From: an uncultured Collinsella sp.
GTDB taxonomy: Bacteria; Actinomycetota; Coriobacteriia; Coriobacteriales; Coriobacteriaceae
Direction: 5' to 3'
Length of the DNA: 5,215 bases
Assembly: GCA_902478765.1 (NCBI GenBank)
Contig: CABSMN010000109.1
Span: 1-5,215, forward strand
Shown here: positions 1 through 5,173 of the stretch, one piece after another
Position numbering within the stretch: the stretch's first letter is position 1
How the letters are laid out: each line of letters starts with the position of its first letter
Translations under genes and position numbers: made by a program
The notes under the pieces: generated by a model
What the model saw: the letters and a program-made list of their open reading frames with translations, nothing else
Told to the model about the DNA's origin: nothing
Database searches by the model: none

Positions 1-24
1 GCGTCAGATGTGTATAAGAGACAG
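1..24 (+). other. Nextera read-1 adapter remnant (artefact)
   Basis: Positions 6-24 are exactly the 19-bp Tn5 mosaic end AGATGTGTATAAGAGACAG, and positions 1-5 (GCGTC) are the preceding bases of the Nextera read-1 adapter. This is library DNA, not genome; the insert starts at position 25. An ATG inside it (8-10) gives the plus-strand reading frame over the rny region a false start that translates as MCIRDR. Confidence 0.98.
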
Positions 25-901
25 GCTGAACCAGGTCGGCAGCCTTGTGATACATCTCCTCGATGCGGGCGGGGTGAATGCGGCCGTCGGCGATGAGGTT
101 CTCGAGGGCAACACGGGCGGTCTCACGACGGACCGGGTCGAAGCTCGAAAGAACGACGGTCTCGGGCGTGTCGTCGATCACGAGGTTGACGCCGGAAACC
201 TGCTCGAAGGTCCGGATGTTGCGACCCTCGCGACCGATAATACGGCCCTTGAGGTCATCAGAGGGGATGTGCACGGAGGTAACGGTGACCTCGGCTGTGT
301 GGTCGGCAGCGCAGCGCTGAATCGCCAGGGAAAGAATCTCCTGGGCGGTCTTGTGGCACTCGGCGCGAACCTGCTGCTCGGACTCGCGAATGATCGTGGC
401 GGCCTCGTGGGTGACCTCGCCGCGAACCTTATCGAGGAGCTCCTTGTGGGCATCCTCGCGGGTAAGGTCGGCGATACGCTCGAGCTCGGAGGTCTGCTTT
501 GCGCAGAGCTCCTCGAGCTCACGGGAGCGCTTCTCGACCTGACCGGCCTGACTGGACAGCTGATGCTCGCGCTTGTCGAGAGCGTCGTTGCGGCGATCGA
601 GGGATTCCTCGCGCTGCATCACGCGGTTCTCGAGCGTACGAATCTCGCTCTTACGCTGCTTGTCCTCGGCCTCGGCGGCCTGCTTGTTCTTGATAATCTC
701 CTCTTTAGCCTCGAGCAGAGCCTCTTTTTTGAGGGTCTCGGCCTGACGCTTTGCATCACCGATCAGGGACTCAGCCTGTGCGTGTGCCGACTGGATCTTT
801 TCGTCGGCCTCGTGAAGACTACCCTGCTTGGCGGTGCGCATGTAGGCAATGGCGGCGATGGCACCCAAAACGATGCCAACGAGCGCTGCAATGATAGGCA
901 T
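25..901 (-). CDS. rny: Ribonuclease Y, N-terminal part (3' end cut off by insert end)
   Basis: RNase Y is the membrane-anchored endoribonuclease that starts mRNA decay in many Gram-positive bacteria. The minus frame is open from ATG 901-899 to the insert edge and encodes 292 residues, slightly over half of the usual 510-530. Residues 1-21 are a hydrophobic anchor ([20 protein letters not shown]). Residues about 28-195 are a charged, Lys/Glu/Gln-rich coiled coil. Residues about 205-275 are the KH RNA-binding domain, with [10 protein letters not shown] at 221-230 and its GxxG loop at 223-226. The catalytic HD domain would follow and is absent because the insert ends. The start is supported by AAAGGAG placed 5 bases upstream. 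The gene follows recX after a 257-base gap with its own promoter. A long plus-strand open frame over the same bases is only the antisense shadow. Family assignment is firm; the truncation is technical. Confidence 0.96.
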
Positions 902-906
902 GCTCA

Positions 907-913
907 CTCCTTT
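907..913 (-). promoter_or_regulatory. rny ribosome binding site
   Basis: On the minus strand AAAGGAG lies 5 bases before ATG 901-899. It is a strong Shine-Dalgarno match and fixes the start at the hydrophobic anchor MPIIAALV. Confidence 0.88.
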
Positions 914-936
914 TTATGGATTCGTTACACAACAAA

Positions 937-962
937 GCGAACCGTCCTTACGAACGGCTCGC
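937..962 (-). repeat. Stem-loop in the rny 5' leader
   Basis: On the minus strand GCGAGCCGT (962-954) pairs with ACGGTTCGC (945-937) in a 9-bp stem with one G-T pair and an 8-base loop, TCGTAAGG. It is followed by TTTGTTGTGT, a broken U-tract, and ends 35 bases before the rny start codon. It could be an attenuator-like terminator, a 5' mRNA stabiliser or an RNase Y/regulator target. The structure is seen directly; the role is inferred. Confidence 0.6.
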
Positions 963-1023
963 GACATTTGAGTAATATGGGCGCAGCTTATGCGGGTCGG
1001 ATACAGATAAACATATAAACAAA

Positions 1024-1038
1024 CTCATCACAGATGAG
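1024..1038 (-). repeat. Small stem-loop with U-rich tail in the rny leader
   Basis: On the minus strand CTCATC and GATGAG form a 6-bp stem around the loop TGT, followed by TTTGTTTATATGTTTAT. The stem is short with only two or three G-C pairs, so it would be a weak terminator by itself. It lies about 25-35 bases after the predicted transcription start. Confidence 0.4.
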
Positions 1039-1056
1039 CACATATCACAAAGCAAA

Positions 1057-1095
1057 TGACAGTGTTTATCGTACGTTGAACCACAACAACTGTCA
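1057..1095. repeat. Perfect 7-bp inverted repeat bracketing the rny promoter core
   Basis: TGACAGT (1057-1063) and ACTGTCA (1089-1095) are exact reverse complements, 32 bp centre to centre, close to three helical turns. One arm contains most of the -35 box and the other sits at the predicted transcription start. The position would suit a repressor operator, but a 7-bp pair can arise by chance. Confidence 0.4.
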
Positions 1096-1096
1096 A
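1068..1096 (-). promoter_or_regulatory. Predicted rny promoter
   Basis: On the minus strand a perfect -35 box TTGACA (1096-1091) is followed after exactly 17 bases by TACGAT (1073-1068), which matches 4 of 6 bases of TATAAT. Transcription would begin near 1061, giving a leader of about 160 bases before rny. The fit of box and spacing to the housekeeping sigma factor is good; the -10 is moderate. Confidence 0.65.
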
Positions 1097-1101
1097 ATAA
1101 A

Positions 1102-1144
1102 TGGCCCCAGTACGGCGGTTAAAACGCGGTGAACGGCGGGGCCA
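1102..1144 (-). terminator. Candidate recX terminator (long-loop hairpin)
   Basis: On the minus strand TGGCCCC (1144-1138) pairs with GGGGCCA (1108-1102), a perfect G-C-rich 7-bp stem. The loop is 29 bases and the tail is TTTATTTG. It lies 14 bases past the recX stop codon, where a terminator is expected, but the large loop and imperfect U-tract make it a weak example. Its tail runs into the -35 box of the rny promoter. Confidence 0.4.
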
Positions 1145-1158
1145 CAAAACGCATACGC

Positions 1159-1851
1159 CTAAAGTGCACATTCCTCGCATTCGGCATCGAGACGTGCCTT
1201 AACGGCATCGGCGGCGATGTGATACGAGAAGCCCTTGCCCATCAAAAACCGAACCAGTTTTTCGAATCCGCGCGTCTCTGGAACACGCCGCTTGGCGAGC
1301 AGGGCTGACGCACGCGCCAAATCGTCTTCGACGGCAAAATAATCCTCGGGATAACCGGGAATGTCATCGAGCACAACATGACGTCGCTTGAGCTCGGTCT
1401 CGATTTTGCGCTGTCCCCAACCGCGCCGCTTGCGTTCCTCGATAAAGTACGAGCAAAAGCGGTTCTCGTCTAAAAAGCGATACTCGGTGGCGCGCTCGAC
1501 GGCGAAATCAATCGCGGGCTGGCGAAAGCCGTAGCGAGCCAACTTGTCACGGACCTCACCCGTCGCATGGTCGCGGCGCGATAACATCTCGGTCACCATG
1601 GTAAGTGCACATTTACGCTCGATGAGCTGCACCGCCTCACGAAAGTTGTCCCAATCACAGGGAAGATCGGGGCGGTTTTTGACATACAGCCGCGCGACCC
1701 GCACGGGAATCCAAATGGACCGCTCAAAACCGCCCTCAAGCTCACAATCGATATGTGCGCAAGGCTTTTTGGACGCATACCCGCTCGAGAACGAGGAGGC
1801 CGCCTTCTTATCGGGAAAGACGACCGTGGCCTCGGTCACCGTATACGACAT
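1159..1851 (-). CDS. recX: Regulatory protein RecX
   Basis: RecX binds RecA filaments and limits or tunes recombinase and co-protease activity. The 230-residue protein has a variable N-terminal region (about 1-80) followed by the helical repeats typical of RecX. Residues 81-135 contain the first repeat (LTMVTEMLSRRDHATGEVRDKL, then EYRFLDENRF). Residues 136-160 carry the hallmark R-x4-GWGQRKIETELKRR segment, and about 178-225 form a third repeat ending in RFLMGKGFSYHIAADAV. It is longer than the roughly 166-residue E. coli protein, close to Gram-positive lengths. A CxxC pair (C225, C228) ends the protein; its meaning is unknown. The ATG at 1851 is 11 bases after the recA stop and has no good Shine-Dalgarno, so translation is probably coupled to recA in one SOS-controlled transcript. 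Confidence 0.93.
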   Translation of the reverse strand: MSYTVTEATVVFPDKKAASSFSSGYASKKPCAHIDCELEGGFERSIWIPVRVARLYVKNRPDLPCDWDNFREAVQLIERKCALTMVTEMLSRRDHATGEVRDKLARYGFRQPAIDFAVERATEYRFLDENRFCSYFIEERKRRGWGQRKIETELKRRHVVLDDIPGYPEDYFAVEDDLARASALLAKRRVPETRGFEKLVRFLMGKGFSYHIAADAVKARLDAECEECAL

Positions 1852-1862
1852 GAGCGTAACCG

Positions 1863-3011
1863 CTACTCGTCGTCATCATCGAGCATGGCGGAACCATCGA
1901 TGGCGTAAAGCTCGTCAAACTCCTCAGGCGCAGGCTGATCGGTCAGCTCGACCTCGGAAGGAGCATCGTCATCAAACTCAAGCCCGCAGGCAAGGCGGAC
2001 CTTATGCTCAATCTCGTCAGCGCAATCGGGGTGTTCGCGCAGGAACGCCTTGGCGGCCTCGCGACCGTTGCCGAGCTTGTCCTCGCCATAGGCAAACCAG
2101 GAGCCCATCTTCTTGCAGATGCCGCACTCGACAGCCATGTCCAGAATCGAGCCCTCCTTAGAGATGCCCGTACCGTACATGATGTCGAACTCAGCAGAAC
2201 GGAACGGAGCTGCCACCTTGTTCTTAACGACCTTGGCGCGCACGCGGTTACCGATAACCTCGTCCTTAAGCTTAATGCTGTCGATGCGGCGAATGTCGAT
2301 ACGCACCGAAGAGAAGAACTTAAGGGCGCGGCCGCCCGTCGTGGTCTCGGGGTTGCCGAACATGACGCCGATCTTCTCACGCAGCTGGTTAATGAAGATG
2401 CACGTCGTGTTGGACTTGGACAGCGAGCCAGCGAGCTTGCGGAGCGCCTGGCTCATCAGGCGAGCCTGAAGACCGACCGTAGTGTCGCCGATTTCTCCCT
2501 CGATCTCGGCACGCGGGGTCAGCGCAGCGACGGAGTCAACGACGATGGCATCGATGGCGCCGGAACGCACGAGCATGTCAACGATCTCGAGCGCCTGCTC
2601 ACCCGTATCGGGCTGGGAAATGAGCACCTCGTCGATATCCACGCCGATGCGCGCGGCATACGTGGGATCGAGCGCGTGCTCGGCATCGATAAATGCCACA
2701 ACGCCGCCCATAGCCTGGGCCTCGGCCAAGATCTCGAGCGAAAGCGTCGTCTTACCGGAGGACTCAGGACCGTAAATCTCGACGATACGGCCGCGCGGCA
2801 CACCGCCGATACCCAGAGCGGCATCGAGGGCCAGGGCGCCCGTGGGAATGGCCTCGACCTCGAGCTCGGGACCACCGTCGCCGTACCTCATGATGGAACC
2901 CTGGCCGAATTTCTTCTCGATCTCGGCCTTGGTGGTGGCGATCATCTCATCGCGCTCTTTACCCGTCGTGCGAGCATGAACGGTACGTACGGGACCTGAA
3001 TTCTTGGCCAT
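1863..3011 (-). CDS. recA: Recombinase RecA
   Basis: RecA forms ATP-dependent filaments on single-stranded DNA, drives strand exchange and triggers LexA self-cleavage. The 382-residue protein is complete. Visible parts are Walker A GPESSGKT (81-88, Lys87), catalytic Glu111 in [10 protein letters not shown], Walker B VVDS (157-160), loop L1 around 170-180, the Gln209 switch in FINQLRE, loop L2 through [14 protein letters not shown], and an acidic tail ending DDDDE. Numbering is shifted by 15 from E. coli because of a longer N-terminus. No intein interrupts it. I chose ATG 3011 (MAKNSG) rather than the upstream start at 3032, because AGGAGGG lies 6 bases before 3011 and would fall inside the longer version. 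An SOS promoter precedes it and recX follows after 11 bases. Slight oddities are a CGIC motif (296-299) and LGNG where LGQG is usual. Confidence 0.99.
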   Translation of the reverse strand: MAKNSGPVRTVHARTTGKERDEMIATTKAEIEKKFGQGSIMRYGDGGPELEVEAIPTGALALDAALGIGGVPRGRIVEIYGPESSGKTTLSLEILAEAQAMGGVVAFIDAEHALDPTYAARIGVDIDEVLISQPDTGEQALEIVDMLVRSGAIDAIVVDSVAALTPRAEIEGEIGDTTVGLQARLMSQALRKLAGSLSKSNTTCIFINQLREKIGVMFGNPETTTGGRALKFFSSVRIDIRRIDSIKLKDEVIGNRVRAKVVKNKVAAPFRSAEFDIMYGTGISKEGSILDMAVECGICKKMGSWFAYGEDKLGNGREAAKAFLREHPDCADEIEHKVRLACGLEFDDDAPSEVELTDQPAPEEFDELYAIDGSAMLDDDDE

Positions 3012-3017
3012 GAATAG

Positions 3018-3024
3018 CCCTCCT
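3018..3024 (-). promoter_or_regulatory. recA ribosome binding site
   Basis: AGGAGGG on the minus strand, 6 bases before ATG 3011-3009, is a near-perfect Shine-Dalgarno. It decides the recA start in favour of MAKNSG over the in-frame upstream codon at 3032. Confidence 0.93.
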
Positions 3025-3041
3025 CTTAACAACCTGCATCG

Positions 3042-3070
3042 ATAATAAACGAACGGCTGTTCGTGGTCAA
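3042..3070 (-). promoter_or_regulatory. recA promoter
   Basis: On the minus strand TTGACC (3070-3065, 5 of 6 consensus) and TATTAT (3047-3042, 5 of 6) are separated by exactly 17 bases. Transcription would start near 3035, leaving a leader of about 24 bases. The LexA operator fills almost the whole spacer, so bound LexA would block RNA polymerase directly. Confidence 0.88.
3050..3063. promoter_or_regulatory. LexA (SOS) operator of recA
   Basis: CGAACGGCTGTTCG is a perfect CGAAC-N4-GTTCG palindrome, the LexA/DinR box of Gram-positive bacteria and Actinobacteria, extended to 16 bp by flanking A and T. It sits between the -35 and -10 boxes. It predicts repression of recA-recX by LexA and release when RecA filaments form after DNA damage. 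Confidence 0.93.
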
Positions 3071-3111
3071 CCGTTCAGGCCAATCATATGCAGGCGGTCT
3101 TTCCAAAACCC

Positions 3112-3162
3112 GACCAAACGCCGACCAAACACTGACCAAATGCTTGACCACAAAGGACCAAA
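3112..3162. repeat. Phased array of GACCAAA direct repeats upstream of recA
   Basis: GACCAAA (TTTGGTC on the minus strand) starts at 3112, 3123, 3134 and 3156, with an interrupted copy GACCACAAA at 3146. The steps are 11, 11, 12 and 10 bases, one helical turn each. A weaker unit, TTCCAAA, lies in phase at 3101. The first two copies share ten identical bases (CCGACCAAAC). The array begins 41 bases upstream of the recA -35 box, about -77 to -127 from the predicted start. The design of 7-bp sites with 4-bp spacers resembles direct-repeat sites of OmpR/PhoB-type response regulators. The binding protein is unknown. Confidence 0.75.
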
Positions 3163-3237
3163 TATGAACAAGGCAGGCAAAAATACATCTACAACCAGCA
3201 CAAACGCCAAATGAGCCTAAGGTCCCTATCTCCACAA

Positions 3238-3261
3238 TTAAGGGGCTCGGAGGCCCCTTAA
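3238..3261 (-). terminator. Terminator after cinA
   Basis: On the minus strand TTAAGGGGC and GCCCCTTAA form a perfect 9-bp stem with loop CTCCGA, starting 7 bases after the cinA stop codon. The 3' side continues only as TTGTGG, so the U-tract is short and partly inside the stem. Position and stem strength favour an intrinsic terminator separating the rimO-pgsA-cinA operon from recA; some readthrough is plausible. Confidence 0.78.
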
Positions 3262-3268
3262 AACACGT

Positions 3269-3805
3269 CTATTCCATAGAGTTGAGCACAAGGGCAATGC
3301 GACCCAATGCGTCCGTGACCGCATGGGCACGAACACACGAACGGTCGCCCTCATAGTGGCAGCGCACAGAGTCCACGACCGGCACGCCCCCATCGGCGGA
3401 ACGATGCGCCCAGCCAATATAGAAAGTGCCCGCCGGATCGTCCTCAGTGCCACCGCCGGGGCCGGCATAACCCGTTGCGCTCACTGCAATATCGCTCTGG
3501 TACAGCTCCAGCGAACCCACCGCCATCTCGCGCGCGGTCTGATGCGACACCGCGGTATAGCGGTCGAGCGTCTCCTGTTCAACACCAAGAACGCGATGCT
3601 TAATCTCATCGCAATAGGTCACCGCACCGCCACGCAGCACCGCCGAGGCGCCCGGGATATCGGCAATCGTCGAGGCGATCATGCCCGCTGTTAGAGATTC
3701 AGCCGTCGAAACCGTCACACCACGAACGCTTGCACGCTCGACGATATCGGCTGCGAGCTCTTCATTGTGCGCGGCAATCTGCTCAAATGATTTCGTCATG
3801 CCCAC
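3269..3805 (-). CDS. cinA: CinA C-terminal domain protein / nicotinamide-nucleotide amidohydrolase (PncC)
   Basis: This family deamidates NMN to nicotinate mononucleotide in pyridine nucleotide recycling. The 178-residue protein is only the CinA C-terminal (PncC) domain and lacks the N-terminal MoeA-like domain of the roughly 410-residue competence/damage protein CinA of Bacillus and Streptococcus. Conserved blocks are STAESLTAG (33-41; AESCTGG is commoner), GGAVTYCDEIKHRVLGV (59-75), SATGYAGPGGGT (109-120) and YEGDR (151-155). The start is uncertain. GTG 3805 is 6 bases after the pgsA stop and has a weak AGG at 5 bases; ATG 3799 (MTKSFEQ) is equally possible and loses two residues. It is the last gene of the operon and lies upstream of recA as in many Gram-positives, but a terminator divides them. 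Family is firm; the enzyme activity is inferred from family members. Confidence 0.93.
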   Translation of the reverse strand: MGMTKSFEQIAAHNEELAADIVERASVRGVTVSTAESLTAGMIASTIADIPGASAVLRGGAVTYCDEIKHRVLGVEQETLDRYTAVSHQTAREMAVGSLELYQSDIAVSATGYAGPGGGTEDDPAGTFYIGWAHRSADGGVPVVDSVRCHYEGDRSCVRAHAVTDALGRIALVLNSME

Positions 3806-3811
3806 CAGGAC

Positions 3812-4450
3812 CTAGACCGAAAAGACGATCTTGCGGCAGTTCCAGAAGTACTGAGCGCCCGAGATAACGGTCAGGACAACGGCAACGGCGTACAGGAAGC
3901 GCGACACCGAGTAGATGCCGAGCGTCAGCGCCACCGGGCCAAGGTGCAAGCCGGCCATCGCAAAGACGCACAGGTAGCCGCAGATGGAGACCATCGTGGT
4001 CGCCGTCTTGTACTTGCCGAGCTTATCGGCCGCGACAACCACACCGGCCGCACTCGCGACCATGCGCAGGGCGCTCACCAGCAGCTCGCGGAACAGGATG
4101 ATGAACACCGACCACACGGTTACGGCTCCAAAGTCCAAGAACAGCAGCAGGGCCGAGAACACGAGCAACTTATCGGCGATGGGATCCAAGAACTTACCGA
4201 AGTCGGTGATCTCGTTGCGCGAACGAGCCAGGTAGCCATCAACCTTATCTGTGCACGACAGGATGACGTACAGAATAAAGGCGGCGGCGGCAAGCGGGCC
4301 GTCGAAGGTGCTCCAATCCGTACCGGCAACGCTCGTGTGAGACAGCGCCGACACGATCATGAACACCGGAATGAAGACGATGCGCACGCACGTCACGATG
4401 TTGGCGGGCGTCCAGACACTCGTCAGTTCCTTATTGCTCTCGTTAGCCAC
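3812..4450 (-). CDS. pgsA: CDP-diacylglycerol--glycerol-3-phosphate 3-phosphatidyltransferase
   Basis: PgsA makes phosphatidylglycerol phosphate from CDP-diacylglycerol and glycerol-3-phosphate in the cytoplasmic membrane, the committed step to phosphatidylglycerol and cardiolipin. The 212-residue protein carries the complete CDP-alcohol phosphotransferase signature D-x2-DG-x2-AR-x8-G-x3-D-x3-D. Its residues are D68, D71, G72, A75, R76, G85, D89 and D93, the aspartates holding the metal ions. Hydrophobic segments lie at about 18-36, 52-67, 95-125, 128-141, 150-166 and 170-200, giving the usual six-helix fold. The start is GTG at 4450 (MANESNKE), with AGGAG 6 bases upstream overlapping the rimO stop codon. 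Length is slightly above the common 180-200 owing to the loop at about 38-52. The pgsA-cinA pairing is widespread in Gram-positives. A related CDP-alcohol transferase cannot be excluded, but context favours PgsA. Confidence 0.94.
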   Translation of the reverse strand: MANESNKELTSVWTPANIVTCVRIVFIPVFMIVSALSHTSVAGTDWSTFDGPLAAAAFILYVILSCTDKVDGYLARSRNEITDFGKFLDPIADKLLVFSALLLFLDFGAVTVWSVFIILFRELLVSALRMVASAAGVVVAADKLGKYKTATTMVSICGYLCVFAMAGLHLGPVALTLGIYSVSRFLYAVAVVLTVISGAQYFWNCRKIVFSV

Positions 4451-4456
4451 GACGCT

Positions 4457-4461
4457 CTCCT
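4457..4461 (-). promoter_or_regulatory. pgsA ribosome binding site overlapping the rimO stop
   Basis: AGGAG on the minus strand lies 6 bases before the GTG start at 4450-4448, and its first two bases are the last two of the rimO TAG stop. It supports the GTG start and suggests translational coupling of rimO and pgsA. Confidence 0.85.
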
Positions 4462-5173
4462 ACTCCACAACATGACCGATAAGCTCGTAGCAGAAGCTAT
4501 CGGTAAACTCGACCGTCAGAATATCGCCAACAGATGCCTCGCTGGCATCCAGATGCACCGCGCCATCGGAATCGGGTGCCTGGAACCAGGCATGTCCGAT
4601 GAGCTCGGCACCGTCCTCGGTCTCCTCGATACCGTCGACAATCACCTGGGCGCGCTCGCCCACGTGCGCGGCAGTCGCGGCAAAGCCGAGCGACTCGGCA
4701 AGATCCATAGCCTCCTGGGCGCGCTCGAGCTTAACCTCTTCGTCGACCTGACCCTCCATCTTAGCGGCCAGGCTGCCCTCCTCCTGCGAGTAGGCAAAGA
4801 CACTCGTGTAGTCAAAGCCGACGGTGTCCATAAAGTCGATAAGATCGCGGAACTCGTCGTCGGTCTCGGTCGGGAAGCCGACCATGGCCGTGGAACGAAT
4901 CACGATGCCGGGGATGCGCTCGCGAAGGTCGCGGAACAGATCCTCGAGCTCCTGGCGCGAACCGGAGCGACGCATGGCCTTGAGAATGCGCGCGTCGCAG
5001 TGCTGCACGGGGATATCGATATAGGGCAGCACCTCGGGCGTATCGCGAATCGTCTCGATGAGTTCGTCAGTCATGCCCTCGGGCTGCAGATAGAGCACGC
5101 GGACCCAGACGTTGTGCGGGCGCACGGCCTCGGCGACGGCACGCAGCAGCTGCGCCAGATTGCGCGGCGAGCC
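4460..5173 (-). CDS. rimO: Ribosomal protein uS12 methylthiotransferase RimO, C-terminal part (5' end cut off)
   Basis: RimO is a radical SAM enzyme that adds a methylthio group to an aspartate of ribosomal protein S12. The 237 residues present are about the last half of a roughly 440-residue protein. They cover the C-terminal part of the radical SAM barrel, with VLPYIDIPVQH (48-58), ILKAMRRSGS (63-72) and STAMVGFPTET (94-104). A TRAM domain follows (about 169-237), with the RimO-type APDSDGAVHL (199-208). The MTTase N-terminal domain and the radical SAM cysteine triad lie beyond the insert end. APxxDGAV favours RimO over MiaB. The minus frame continues into the adapter as MYKRQ (5188-5174), which is not protein; the first genuine residue is Gly at 5173. 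The stop TAG (4462-4460) is 9 bases from pgsA, so the two share an operon. Confidence 0.94.
   Translation of the reverse strand, partial: GSPRNLAQLLRAVAEAVRPHNVWVRVLYLQPEGMTDELIETIRDTPEVLPYIDIPVQHCDARILKAMRRSGSRQELEDLFRDLRERIPGIVIRSTAMVGFPTETDDEFRDLIDFMDTVGFDYTSVFAYSQEEGSLAAKMEGQVDEEVKLERAQEAMDLAESLGFAATAAHVGERAQVIVDGIEETEDGAELIGHAWFQAPDSDGAVHLDASEASVGDILTVEFTDSFCYELIGHVVE

Noticed and set aside
1..24. Tn5-like mosaic ends at both termini as signs of a natural transposon
   Set aside because: The flanking bases match Nextera read-1 and read-2 adapters and an index, and no transposase gene is present.
951..963. CGAACGGCT in the rny leader, identical to the first nine bases of the recA LexA box
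   Set aside because: The second half is CGCG instead of GTTCG, so it is only a half-site; the bases are explained by the hairpin arm.
8..1018. Plus-strand open frame of 336 residues, Leu/Gly-rich
   Set aside because: It is antisense to rny, starts in adapter sequence (MCIRDR), and has no family features. Such frames are common opposite GC-biased coding DNA.
948..1043. 31-codon leader frame (minus, starting MCSSVMSLF) before rny, with its stop in the loop of the 937-962 hairpin
   Set aside because: The geometry would suit translational attenuation, but there is no Shine-Dalgarno before either ATG and no run of regulatory codons.
1544..2161. Plus-strand open frame of 205 residues
   Set aside because: It is antisense to recX and the end of recA, with a low-complexity Arg/Gln/Ser-rich product.
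2004..2999. Plus-strand open frame of 331 residues
   Set aside because: It lies entirely opposite recA and mirrors its codon pattern; no ribosome binding site or recognisable domain.
3026..3235. Minus-strand 69-residue frame between cinA and recA
   Set aside because: It runs through the repeat array, promoter and LexA operator, has no ribosome binding site, and its composition is not protein-like. A non-coding control region explains these bases better.
3012..3268. CRISPR array or replication-type iterons in the recA upstream region
   Set aside because: Repeats are only 7 bases with 3-5 base spacers, so not CRISPR. There is no initiator gene or DnaA box nearby to support an origin.
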